NCBI RefSeq assembly: GCF_012396315.1
Contig: NZ_JAAXPF010000015.1
Coordinates: forward strand, 1 to 37,208
Origin: Corynebacterium mucifaciens
GTDB taxonomy: Bacteria; Actinomycetota; Actinomycetes; Mycobacteriales; Mycobacteriaceae
Length of the DNA stretch: 37,208 bases
Reading direction: 5' to 3'
Made by a program: the position numbers and the translations under genes. This document shows, in pieces, positions 28,306-36,257 of this stretch. The notes beneath the pieces were generated by a model that saw only the letters and a program-made list of their open reading frames with translations, ran no database searches and was not told the DNA's origin. Position 1 is the stretch's first letter; each line of letters opens with the position of its first letter.

Positions 28306-29517
28306 CTACGCCAGCGACGCCACCGTCCGCACCAGTTGCTCGATGTCGTTCTGGGTATTAAACGGCGACATGGAGATGGTGACGGCACCGCCCATGTCGG
28401 CGACACCCATGTCGTCGAGAAGCGGGCTCGCGCAGGTCTGGGTGGCCACAATGCCGTTGGCCAGCAGGCGGCGCAGCACGGTCTCCGAGGGCACGCCGGT
28501 GACGCCGAACGCGAGGCGCGGAATGCGCTCCACACTCGTGTCTTCTGCCGCCTCGCCGCTCACGCCCACGATGTGCACAGCGGGCAGCGTGCCCAAAAAC
28601 GTGTGCAGGTCGTCGCGCAGCCCGTTGAGGTACGCAGTGGTCTCCCCCATCGAGTGCTTGAGGCGATTGCGGCGCGACGCGCGCCCGGCCGGCGCCTCCA
28701 CCAGCGAGGCGTAGTGGTCCACGACGGCGGGCACCCCGCCAGCCAGCCCCTGGGAAACCTGCAGGTCCAACGCGCCCATGTCGAGGCGGTTGAACATGGC
28801 GGCATCGCGAAAGATCAGCGCTGCGATGTCCAGCCCGCCCAACTGGGCGACATCCACCGCCGCCACGTCAGCGCCCCAGGCGTCCAGGTCGAGGGGGCGA
28901 TAGGGGGCGTACGCCGTGGCGTCGACAAGCACCCACGCGCGGGACTTTTCCCGCACCGCGTCCACGATGCCGGACACGCCAACCACGTTGCCCAGCTCGG
29001 CGTGGGCCGCCGGCACGGACACCAGGCGGGTCGAGCCGTCCGCGATCTCGGCGTACTGCCACGCCGGCAGGTCGCCGGTGGCCAGGTCGGCCTGCGCCCA
29101 CTTCTCCTCCATCCCGGCGCGCTGCAGCCGCGCGGTTAGCGGCGCCCGGTCCAGCGGGTTGAGTACGACGGTGGAGCTGCGGCGCAGCATCGGGCGCATC
29201 GCCGCCACCAGCGCCGAGTACAGCGCCGGCACGTTGGGGCCGAGGATCACCTGGTTCGCGCCGACCCCGGCCAGGTCCGCGATAGCCACGCGCGCCATCT
29301 CCGGGTAGAGCTCTCCCTCGGGCTGGCCCAGCAACTGCTTGGAGTGGGAGCCCAGAACCGGCTCCGGCGGCGGCACGGACGCCGCGCTGCGGACGCTGCG
29401 CCACACCGCCGAGGCGACCTTTTCCGGCACCTGGGGCTGGTGGTGGGCGTTGAGGTACGTCCAGCCGTCGCTCAGCGAGGTGTACAAGCCGCGCACCCCC
29501 CACACGTCATACGCCAC
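28306..29517 (-). CDS. Cysteine-desulfurase-like class V aminotransferase, probable pseudoenzyme
   Basis: 403 residues with the fold-type I class V aminotransferase pattern (VLVDATAYAPYRPLDLDAWGAD, C-terminal TCASPLL and FNTQNDIEQLV). The Schiff-base lysine, expected in an S-x-(H/Y)-K-x-x-G-P block, appears replaced: the site reads VAQLGGLD. The arginine expected in the RxS block near the end is also missing (AVTIS). Classic cysteine desulfurase activity is therefore doubtful. GTG 29517 is preceded by GGGAGG; TTG 29538 is an inferior alternative. No suf or isc genes are adjacent. Confidence 0.75.
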   Translation of the reverse strand: MAYDVWGVRGLYTSLSDGWTYLNAHHQPQVPEKVASAVWRSVRSAASVPPPEPVLGSHSKQLLGQPEGELYPEMARVAIADLAGVGANQVILGPNVPALYSALVAAMRPMLRRSSTVVLNPLDRAPLTARLQRAGMEEKWAQADLATGDLPAWQYAEIADGSTRLVSVPAAHAELGNVVGVSGIVDAVREKSRAWVLVDATAYAPYRPLDLDAWGADVAAVDVAQLGGLDIAALIFRDAAMFNRLDMGALDLQVSQGLAGGVPAVVDHYASLVEAPAGRASRRNRLKHSMGETTAYLNGLRDDLHTFLGTLPAVHIVGVSGEAAEDTSVERIPRLAFGVTGVPSETVLRRLLANGIVATQTCASPLLDDMGVADMGGAVTISMSPFNTQNDIEQLVRTVASLA

Positions 29518-29623
29518 GGCCGACCTCCCTTCACGCAAGAATGCACCTCATTATGCACGCCCGTCCGACACGGCGCACACCGCCAGCTCGGGCACCAAAA
29601 TGCGGTGCACTAGGGTGAACTGC

Positions 29624-30511
29624 GTGCACAACGTAGAACAGCTGCGCGCCGACGTCGCCCGCATGACCAGCCCTCCGGGCGAGAACACGCCGCCGTCGAA
29701 GTCCAAGACTTTCGGCCGCGCGTTCGAGGATCTGGTGCGCGGATGGAACCAGCACGAGCTGTGGCTGCAGCTGGGCTGGCAGGACATCAAGCAGCGGTAC
29801 AAGCGCTCCACCCTGGGCCCGTTGTGGATCACCATCGCCACCGGCGTGATGTCGCTGGCGCTTGGCCTGCTGTACTCCATGCTGTTTCAAATCGACGTCG
29901 CGGAATTCCTCCCCCACGTCACCGTCGGGTTCATCGTCTGGGGCTTCATCTCCGGCTGCATCAAGGACGGCGCCAACGTCTTCATCGACAACGAGGGCCT
30001 GATCAAGCAGCTCCCATCGGCGCTTTCCGTCCACGTGTACCGCCTGGTGTGGCGACAGGTGCTGTTCCTGGCCCATAACATGGCGATCTGGCTGCTGCTG
30101 GTGCTCATCTTCCGCATCCCGTTGACCCTGCACACCCTGCTGTTCATTCCGGGCCTGGCGCTGCTGGTGGTCAACGGCGTGTGGGTCGCCATGTTCTTCG
30201 GCATGGTGGCCACGCGTTTCCGCGACGTCGCGCCGTTGCTCGAGGCGCTCGTGCAGCTCCTCTTCTACGTCACACCGATCGTGTGGACGACGCGCACGCT
30301 GAAGGAGCAGGGCGGAGTCGTCGAAAAGCGGGCGATGCTCGCGGAAATCAACCCGCTGTTCCACTACCTCGAAATCGTGCGCGCCCCGCTTATCGACGAA
30401 CCTCTGGCCACCTACCACTGGGGCATCGTCATCGCGTGCACGGTGGCCGGTGTCCTGATCACTTTGCTCGCCATGAAGCGCTGGCGCTTCCGCGTGCCGT
30501 ACTGGGTTTAG
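29624..30511 (+). CDS. wzm: Polysaccharide ABC transporter permease (Wzm/RfbD-type, galactan export)
   Basis: 295 residues with a cytosolic N-terminus, then about six transmembrane helices of the ABC-2/TagG type; the GWQDIKQRYKRSTLGPLWI motif is family-typical. With its ATPase it should carry the lipid-linked galactan precursor across the membrane. The pair matches mycobacterial Rv3783/Rv3781, which flank glfT1 and lie near dprE1/dprE2. GTG 29624 has TAGGGT seven bases upstream and no ribosome site, giving a leaderless mRNA. Confidence 0.93.
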   Translation: MHNVEQLRADVARMTSPPGENTPPSKSKTFGRAFEDLVRGWNQHELWLQLGWQDIKQRYKRSTLGPLWITIATGVMSLALGLLYSMLFQIDVAEFLPHVTVGFIVWGFISGCIKDGANVFIDNEGLIKQLPSALSVHVYRLVWRQVLFLAHNMAIWLLLVLIFRIPLTLHTLLFIPGLALLVVNGVWVAMFFGMVATRFRDVAPLLEALVQLLFYVTPIVWTTRTLKEQGGVVEKRAMLAEINPLFHYLEIVRAPLIDEPLATYHWGIVIACTVAGVLITLLAMKRWRFRVPYWV

Positions 30512-30523
30512 GAGGGCTCGGAC

Positions 30524-31336
30524 TTGGTTTCCATCGACACCTACAACGCCTGCGTGGACTTCCCCATCTTCGACGCGAAATCCCGCTCCCTGAAGAAGGC
30601 CGTGATGTCGTCGGCCGGTGGCACGATTGGCAAAAACGACTCGAACACCGTGGTTGTAGAGGCGCTGCGCGACATCAACCTGCACCTGCGCGAAGGCGAC
30701 CGCGTCGGCCTTGTCGGGCATAACGGCGCCGGCAAGTCCACGCTGCTGCGGCTCTTGTCCGGGATCTACGAGCCCACCCGCGGCGTGGCCGACGTGCGCG
30801 GCCGCGTGGCGCCCGTCTTCGACCTGGGCGTGGGCATGGACCCGGAGATCTCCGGTTACGAGAACATCATCATCCGCGGTCTGTTCCTGGGCCAGACGCG
30901 CAAACAGATGAAGGCGAAGATGGACGAGATCGCGGAGTTCTCCGAGCTGGGCGACTACCTCGCCATGCCGCTTCGCACCTATTCCACGGGCATGCGGGTC
31001 AGATTGGCCCTTGGCGTGGTCACCTCCATCGAGCCGGAGATTCTCTTATTGGACGAGGGCATCGGCGCCGTCGACGCCGCCTTCATGGCGAAGGCCCGGG
31101 TGAAGCTGGCCGAGATGGTGGAGAAGTCCGGCATCCTGGTGTTCGCCTCCCACTCCAACGATTTCCTGGCCCAGCTGTGCACCACCGCCCTCTGGGTGGA
31201 CAAGGGCGAGATCAGGGAGGCCGGCCTCGTCGCCGACGTGGTGGGCGCGTACGAGGGGCCGGAGACCGGCGAGTACGTCGCGGAGCTGGTGGAGCGCTTC
31301 CACGGGGAGGGCGAAGCTGGCGTCGGCAAGCAGTAG
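30524..31336 (+). CDS. wzt: Polysaccharide ABC transporter ATPase (Wzt/RfbE-type, galactan export)
   Basis: 270 residues. Walker A GHNGAGKS is at 65-72, the ABC signature reads YSTGMRVRLAL, Walker B LLLDEGIGAVD and the H-loop ASHSND follow. No C-terminal carbohydrate-binding domain is present, as in actinobacterial galactan exporters. TTG 30524 is the start, with GGAGGG (overlapping the wzm stop) seven bases before it. It forms a two-gene operon with the permease. Confidence 0.93.
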   Translation: MVSIDTYNACVDFPIFDAKSRSLKKAVMSSAGGTIGKNDSNTVVVEALRDINLHLREGDRVGLVGHNGAGKSTLLRLLSGIYEPTRGVADVRGRVAPVFDLGVGMDPEISGYENIIIRGLFLGQTRKQMKAKMDEIAEFSELGDYLAMPLRTYSTGMRVRLALGVVTSIEPEILLLDEGIGAVDAAFMAKARVKLAEMVEKSGILVFASHSNDFLAQLCTTALWVDKGEIREAGLVADVVGAYEGPETGEYVAELVERFHGEGEAGVGKQ

Positions 31337-31350
31337 GCCCCTCCAAATTA

Positions 31351-31441
31351 GTTCACCGGCTAGTGAACAAACCTCCGAAATCGCCGGTGATTTGTTCACT
31401 ACCCCCAGGTCGGGAATTTGTTCACCCAAATGTGTTCACCC
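31351..31441. repeat. Cluster of GTTCAC/GTGAAC repeats between convergent genes
   Basis: GTTCAC occurs at 31351, 31394, 31420 and 31434, with GTGAAC at 31363. 31351-31356 and 31363-31368 form a palindrome with six-base spacer. GTGAACAAA (31363) and TTTGTTCAC (31391) form a nine-base inverted repeat. The last two copies are GTTCACCC, and the last one covers the stop codon of the minus-strand gene. The region is AT-richer than its surroundings. Function is unknown: terminator, protein-binding array or remnant of a mobile element are all possible. Confidence 0.7.
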
Positions 31442-32413
31442 AACCGGTTTGCCGGAGTGAATTCTTTTCCGGAGCAGGTCCTCAATGAGCTCCAGGCACT
31501 CAAACATGGTCTCCGAGGCGCACCGTGCAGGCGTCCAATCGCCGCGGATCATTTTCAACGTGATGGAGGAGTCCTTGTTCCTCTGCTTCCGCTCCCCGTG
31601 ATGGGCACCGTCATACATCACTGCGACTTTGATCTCCGGAATTGCCAGGTCAAAGACGGTGACAATCACCCCGTCGACGATAAACGGCACCTGTTCCTGC
31701 GCAGTGCACCCGTACTCGGCCGTCAGCGCCCGAACCAGCAGGCGCATCTCAGTTTCCTTGGGCGAGTCCGCGAGACAGCTGCTGCGGGCCAGCACCCCTT
31801 CCAGCCACTCGGCGTTGATCTTCTGCGCGGCCGCCGCCCGGATCTGGGAGGGCTGCACGCCGAGGAACCTGCGCGCGCAGTCAACGAGCTGGATCGCCAT
31901 GACCTCCTCCTTGGTCAAGCCGGCAACCCCTACCGTCGCCCATCTGTGCCCGCCACGCGTGATCTCCTTCAGCGCCTGCACCACCGCGTCGGCGGGGGCC
32001 GCGGCCCGAATCGTGACGCCCCGGTGCCTGACTTTCCACACCTCACCCGGCCTCGCACTCGGGCGTCGCAGTGCCGGGGAGCATGCCCCGCCCGGCTGGT
32101 TTTTGGACGTAGCGCAGAACAACAGCGTGTCCGCCCCCTCCACCAAAAACCGCAGCCCGTACAACGCCAGCGCCGAAAACCCGCCGACCACGGCGCCGGG
32201 CCGCTCCACCGCGTGGGCAACCGCGCGCGCCGCCGCCGGGGCCCAGTAGGGCACCCCGCGCGGGTGGTGTTTGGCCCCCAGCTCCACCTGCCACTGCTCC
32301 CGACAATGGTTCACCGCCAGGTAGCGCTTCCCGCTGATCCTCTTGTACTCCGTCCCCGCAACGCGCTGGCTCGCGTGCGTGAGCACCGCCTCAAACTCCA
32401 CATCCATGCCCAC
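31436..32413 (-). CDS. AbiEi-like / DUF559-type protein with altered nuclease motif
   Basis: About 325 residues. The middle (GAVVGGFSALALYGLRFL ... GVTIRAAAPADAVVQAL) resembles the AbiEi/antitoxin-like domain common in actinobacteria. The C-terminus has a DUF559/Vsr-like PD-(D/E)xK pattern: FDLAIPEIKVAVMYDGAHH then RNKD. The glutamate usual before YDG is methionine, so nuclease activity is doubtful. No toxin partner is adjacent. It reads opposite to the arabinogalactan genes it separates, wzt and glfT1. Start is GTG 32413 or ATG 32407; neither has a clear ribosome site. Confidence 0.7.
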   Translation of the reverse strand: MGMDVEFEAVLTHASQRVAGTEYKRISGKRYLAVNHCREQWQVELGAKHHPRGVPYWAPAAARAVAHAVERPGAVVGGFSALALYGLRFLVEGADTLLFCATSKNQPGGACSPALRRPSARPGEVWKVRHRGVTIRAAAPADAVVQALKEITRGGHRWATVGVAGLTKEEVMAIQLVDCARRFLGVQPSQIRAAAAQKINAEWLEGVLARSSCLADSPKETEMRLLVRALTAEYGCTAQEQVPFIVDGVIVTVFDLAIPEIKVAVMYDGAHHGERKQRNKDSSITLKMIRGDWTPARCASETMFECLELIEDLLRKRIHSGKPVG

Positions 32414-32461
32414 TTAGACGCAAGCCAAGCGCGTTTGGATCCCTCGGGCACAATAAAGGCC

Positions 32462-33364
32462 ATGACTGCGCTTGATCCCCGCGGCACGACCGCCGCCGTG
32501 ATTGTCACCCACCGTCGTGTTGAGCTGCTCAAACACTCGCTGGAGCAGGTGGTGAACCAGACGCACCCGGTGGATTGGGTGATCGTGGTGGACAACGGGG
32601 CGCAGGACGAGGTGCGGCAGCTTCTCGACGACCTCGCGGCCGAGCGCGCGGTCTATCTGCCCTCGAACACAAACCTCGGCGGCGCGGGCGGGTTCGCGTA
32701 CGGGTTCCTCCACGCGCTCGCCCTGGGCGCCGACGCCATTTGGTGCGCGGACGACGACGGCCGCCCGAAGGACCACGGCGTCTTGGAGGAGCTGTACCGA
32801 ACCGCCCAAAAGCACCAGCTGGCGGAGGTGTCCCCCGTGGTGGCCAACATCGACGACCCGGAAAAGCTGGCCTTTCCGTTGAGGCAAGGCACCACCTGGC
32901 ACAGGCGAGTCGACGATCTAGAGGGCGACTTCCTCCCCCGATACGCCAGCTTGTTCAACGGCGCCCTGATCTCCGCGAAGGCGATGGAACGCATCGGCGT
33001 GCCGGACTACCGCCTGTTCATCCGGGGCGACGAGGTGGAGTACCACCGCCGCCTGGCACAGTCCAAGCTCAAGTACGGCACGGCGCTGACCACCTTCTAC
33101 CTGCACCCGGACGGCTCCGGCGAGTTCCACCCCATCATGGGCGGTCGCGCCCACGCGCAGTGGCCGGACAACCCGACCAAGCGCTACTTCACCTACCGCA
33201 ACCGCGGCTACATCATCAACCAGCGCGGTATGAAGACAATGCAGCTGCAGGAAGTGGTCCGCTTCGGCTGGTTCTTCCTCGTGGAAAGGAAGGACCCGAA
33301 GGGCTTCGTCGAATGGCTGAAGCTGCTCAGGCGGGGGGCGCGAGAGGATTTTCGGCGACCTTAG
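32462..33364 (+). CDS. glfT1: Galactofuranosyltransferase GlfT1
   Basis: 300 residues, GT2/GT-A fold. The opening AAVIVTHRR and the metal-binding Asp triad DDD at 97-99 (CADDDGRPK) are present, with FIRGDEVEYHRRL as the catalytic-base region. It should add the first galactofuranose residues to the rhamnosyl linker lipid of arabinogalactan; mycobacterial Rv3782 has nearly the same length and the same Wzm/Wzt neighbours. CACAAT lies seven bases before ATG 32462, suggesting a leaderless start. The last 38 bases overlap the gtrA gene on the other strand. Confidence 0.92.
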   Translation: MTALDPRGTTAAVIVTHRRVELLKHSLEQVVNQTHPVDWVIVVDNGAQDEVRQLLDDLAAERAVYLPSNTNLGGAGGFAYGFLHALALGADAIWCADDDGRPKDHGVLEELYRTAQKHQLAEVSPVVANIDDPEKLAFPLRQGTTWHRRVDDLEGDFLPRYASLFNGALISAKAMERIGVPDYRLFIRGDEVEYHRRLAQSKLKYGTALTTFYLHPDGSGEFHPIMGGRAHAQWPDNPTKRYFTYRNRGYIINQRGMKTMQLQEVVRFGWFFLVERKDPKGFVEWLKLLRRGAREDFRRP

Positions 33365-33770
33365 CCTCCTTGAAAATAAGGTGCCGCTGCAGCTCGAAGT
33401 TGGTCACGGTGGCCACGCCCTGCGCGATGACGAAGGAGACTGCGTCTTTCCACGGGTTCACCAGGCCTAGCGACGCCAAAGGTACATCCGTCACCCGCCA
33501 CAGCACCAACTGGACCGCGAAGGTCACCGCGTAGAGCACGAACACGGCGCTGGCCTTCTTCGCGTTGATCTTGGCGTTGAAGGAGAACTTGGAGTTGAGC
33601 ACGTACGCGGCGGCGGTGCCGAATACCCAGCCCACGGCCTTGGCGAAGTCGCGCTGCCACCCCAACGGCTCGTTGAGGGTGTAGGTGATGCCAAAGTCGA
33701 TCACGGCGCAACCCACACCGATGAGCAGGAAGGGCACAAGCTGCCGTTTCAGGGTAGAAGTCGAAGCCAC
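33327..33770 (-). CDS. GtrA-family membrane protein (Rv3789-like)
   Basis: 147 residues with four transmembrane helices (LVPFLLIGVGCAVIDFG, VFGTAAAYVLNSKFSF, VFVLYAVTFAVQLVLW, FVIAQGVATVTNFELQR), typical GtrA. The mycobacterial relative Rv3789, next to dprE1, has been linked to decaprenyl-phosphoryl-arabinose handling or AftA recruitment. GTG 33770 lies eight bases after TAGGGT. It is convergent with glfT1, overlapping by 38 bases. Confidence 0.87.
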   Translation of the reverse strand: MASTSTLKRQLVPFLLIGVGCAVIDFGITYTLNEPLGWQRDFAKAVGWVFGTAAAYVLNSKFSFNAKINAKKASAVFVLYAVTFAVQLVLWRVTDVPLASLGLVNPWKDAVSFVIAQGVATVTNFELQRHLIFKEAKVAENPLAPPA

Positions 33771-33781
33771 GGGCGATTACC

Positions 33782-34564
33782 CTACCCGCGCATGAGCTGG
33801 CGGTAGATTTCCAACATCGCGGCTTGGCTCCTCTCGCCGGCGACGGCATCGAGTCGGGCGAGGGACTCGGCGCAACGGGAGCGCATCTCGCCGTACGATT
33901 CCTCGTGCCCCAGCGAAGAGAAGATACTCTGGGCAATCTGCGCCGTTTCTTCGCCCGCGCAGCAGGTCAGCGCGAACACGATGGACCAAAACGCGTCTCG
34001 GGCCACCGGGTCGTCTTCGACTGGCAGTGAGGCCAGCCTCGGCCCCGCACCCACGTCCAACGCCTGCAACAGCGGCGCAAAGTCGTGGCCTTTGGCCCGC
34101 GCCATGAACTCGCGCACCTCGGCGCGCAGGCACCCCACCCCGGTAACCTCGCCGATCAGCCGCGCGTTGACCTTCGCGATGTCGAAGGGAACGCCGCCAA
34201 AGGCGCCGGAACCGGCCACGCACACGGACGGCGGGGTGGATTCGTCGCGCGGGTAAATATCTGCCAGCTGCATTTCAAAGGACCAAAGGCCGCGGGAAAA
34301 ATGGGTGGATTGGCCGGGCGACCGGAGGACGTCGTGAAGCTTGAGCTCCTGCGGCGCGTCCGCACCGATACCCGTGGTGCCGAAGACCTCACCGACGACG
34401 TGGCAGCACTCGGCGATGGAGGTGGTTTCTTCGATGCCGACCCAGCGGTAGACCGCCTCGTCCGACACAAGCCCGACGCGCACGAGCAGCGTCGCACCCG
34501 CGCGGCGGCGCGCAAGGCGAATCACCGGCGCCAGGTGGCTTGAGCGGTAGAGGGTGCTGGACAT
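33782..34564 (-). CDS. Uncharacterised protein, distantly like pRiA4b ORF-3 family
   Basis: 260 residues, soluble, no signal. The early part LLVRVGLVSDEAVYRWVGIEETTSIAECC faintly recalls the pRiA4b ORF-3 fold (xxRxVxVxxxxxLxxL); the later GLWSFEMQLADIYPR and VCVAGSGAFGG parts fit weakly. The C-terminal third is helical. ATG 34564 is preferred over 34591 because TATATT ends seven bases before it. It diverges from a 78-residue gene with only 25 bases between starts. Function unknown; the family hint is tentative. Confidence 0.7.
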   Translation of the reverse strand: MSSTLYRSSHLAPVIRLARRRAGATLLVRVGLVSDEAVYRWVGIEETTSIAECCHVVGEVFGTTGIGADAPQELKLHDVLRSPGQSTHFSRGLWSFEMQLADIYPRDESTPPSVCVAGSGAFGGVPFDIAKVNARLIGEVTGVGCLRAEVREFMARAKGHDFAPLLQALDVGAGPRLASLPVEDDPVARDAFWSIVFALTCCAGEETAQIAQSIFSSLGHEESYGEMRSRCAESLARLDAVAGERSQAAMLEIYRQLMRG

Positions 34565-34571
34565 GGCGCCC

Positions 34572-34581
34572 AATATAGGCT
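34572..34581. promoter_or_regulatory. Overlapping divergent -10 boxes
   Basis: Minus-strand TATATT (34577-34572) and plus-strand TAGGCT (34576-34581) share two bases. They lie seven and eight bases from their start codons (34564 and 34590), so two leaderless transcripts would start about 20 bases apart in opposite directions and polymerase could serve only one at a time. Confidence 0.55.
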
Positions 34582-34589
34582 TATCCGGC

Positions 34590-34826
34590 ATGAGGAAGCA
34601 TTACAAAGGCGACGACCCGGACGCGATCCACGAGGCCGCGCAGCGTACCGACGCTCCGTTGTCCGACTTCATGGTCCGCCTGATGGCGGAAGAGATGCCC
34701 TTCGTGGACTCCAAAGGCAGGACGAGGATCTACGAGATCCTGCGCGAGCACAAGGAAGCCGGCAAACCTGTGATTTCCAGCCAAGAAGAGCTTCCCGCGG
34801 AGATTCGTAGCATCATGGACCTGTAA
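34590..34826 (+). CDS. Small hypothetical protein, 78 aa
   Basis: 78 residues, charged and mostly helical, starting MRKHYKGDDPDAIHEAAQ and ending IRSIMDL. No family recognised, no cysteines, no membrane segment. It ends 21 bases before dprE1 on the same strand, but dprE1 has its own -10 box. The start ATG 34590 follows TAGGCT by eight bases; an in-frame ATG at 34554 would lie inside the opposite promoter and gene. Confidence 0.7.
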   Translation: MRKHYKGDDPDAIHEAAQRTDAPLSDFMVRLMAEEMPFVDSKGRTRIYEILREHKEAGKPVISSQEELPAEIRSIMDL

Positions 34827-34847
34827 TTCCCGCGTAGGGTTAGGGCC

Positions 34848-36245
34848 ATGGAACTGACAACCCGATCCCTCTACGGCTGGGGCCGCACAGCCCCCTCAAC
34901 TGCGCAGGTCCTGTCCACCGCCGACGTGGACACCATCGCCCAGGCAGTCAAGCAGGTGGCCGACGAGAACTCCGAGCTTCCGGAGCACAAGCGTCGCGGC
35001 GTGATCGCGCGCGGCATGGGACGCTCCTATGGCGACCCCGCCCAAAACGGCGGTGGTTTGGTCGTCGACATGACGCCGCTCAACCGCATCCACTCTATCG
35101 ACCCGGACACCGGCATCGTGGACGTGGACGCCGGCGTGACGCTGGATCAGCTGATGAAGGCGGCGCTGCCCTTCGGCCTGTGGGTGCCGGTTCTGCCGGG
35201 TACCCGGCAGGTGACCATCGGCGGCGCCATCGGCCCGGACATCCACGGGAAGAACCACCACTCCGCCGGCTCGTTCGGCGACCACGTACTGTCCATGGAG
35301 CTGTTGGTGGCGGACGGGCGAGTGCTGCACCTGGAGCCGAACGGCGAGAACGCCGAGCTGTTCTGGGCCACCGTCGGCGGCATGGGCCTGACCGGCATCA
35401 TCCTGCGCGCCCGCATCCAGATGACGTTCACGGAAACCGCCTACTTCATCGCGGATACCGACCGCACGGACACGCTCGACGAGACGATCGCCCTGCACTC
35501 CGACGGCTCGGAAGTGAACTACACCTATTCTTCCGCCTGGTTCGATGCCATTTCCGGCCCCCCGAAGACCGGCCGCTCCACCATCTCCCGCGGTTCGCTG
35601 GCCACCCTGGACCAACTCAAGGAGTTCGCGCCGAAGCTGGCCAAGGACCCACTGAAGTTCAACGCCCCGCAGCTGATGACGGTGCCGGACATCTTCCCGT
35701 CCTGGACCATGAACAAGCTCTCGCTCATGGCCATCGGCGAGGCGTACTACCTGATGGGCAAGCCGTCCAGGAACGACGTGAAAAACCTGACGCAGTTCTA
35801 CCAACCGCTGGACCTTATCGGCGAGTGGAACCGCGGCTACGGCAAGGCCGGCTTCCTGCAGTACCAGTTCGTGGTGCCAACCGACGCCGTCGAGCCGTTC
35901 AAGGACATCATCTACGACATCCAAGCTTCCGGCCACTACACGGCACTGAACGTGTTCAAGCTGTTCGGCGAGGGCAACCAGGCGCCGCTGTCCTACCCGA
36001 TGAAGGGTTGGAACGTGTGCGTGGACTTCCCAATTCGAGAAGGCCTCAACGAATTCCTCGACCGCCTCGACGACCAGGTCATGCAATTCGGCGGCCGCCT
36101 CTACCTGGCCAAGGAGTCCCGCACCTCCGCGGAGAAGTTCCACAAGATGTACCCGGAGCTGCCCGCTTGGCTAAAGACCCGCCGCGAAATCGACCCGACC
36201 GGCGTGTTCGCGTCCGATATGTCCCGCCGACTCGAGCTGAACTAA
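34848..36245 (+). CDS. dprE1: Decaprenylphospho-beta-D-ribofuranose 2-oxidase DprE1
   Basis: 465 residues, FAD enzyme of the VAO family that oxidises decaprenyl-phospho-ribose, the first half of epimerisation to the arabinose donor. FAD-contact blocks [17 protein letters not shown] and [22 protein letters not shown] are intact. Cys391 in GWNVCVDFP matches Cys387 of M. tuberculosis, the covalent target of benzothiazinones, and Lys422 matches Lys418. ATG 34848 lies seven bases after TAGGGT, a leaderless start. Operon with dprE2. Confidence 0.97.
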   Translation: MELTTRSLYGWGRTAPSTAQVLSTADVDTIAQAVKQVADENSELPEHKRRGVIARGMGRSYGDPAQNGGGLVVDMTPLNRIHSIDPDTGIVDVDAGVTLDQLMKAALPFGLWVPVLPGTRQVTIGGAIGPDIHGKNHHSAGSFGDHVLSMELLVADGRVLHLEPNGENAELFWATVGGMGLTGIILRARIQMTFTETAYFIADTDRTDTLDETIALHSDGSEVNYTYSSAWFDAISGPPKTGRSTISRGSLATLDQLKEFAPKLAKDPLKFNAPQLMTVPDIFPSWTMNKLSLMAIGEAYYLMGKPSRNDVKNLTQFYQPLDLIGEWNRGYGKAGFLQYQFVVPTDAVEPFKDIIYDIQASGHYTALNVFKLFGEGNQAPLSYPMKGWNVCVDFPIREGLNEFLDRLDDQVMQFGGRLYLAKESRTSAEKFHKMYPELPAWLKTRREIDPTGVFASDMSRRLELN

Positions 36246-36257
36246 GGAGAACCGACC

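Noticed and set aside
31351..31441. CRISPR array
   Set aside because: Repeats are only six to eight bases, change orientation and have irregular spacing; no cas genes are present.
31436..32413. Complete type IV (AbiE) toxin-antitoxin system
   Set aside because: Only an AbiEi-like segment is seen; no nucleotidyltransferase toxin gene is next to it.
34896..36143. A 415-codon frame antisense to dprE1
   Set aside because: Composition is typical of shadow frames; dprE1 is complete and conserved on the plus strand.
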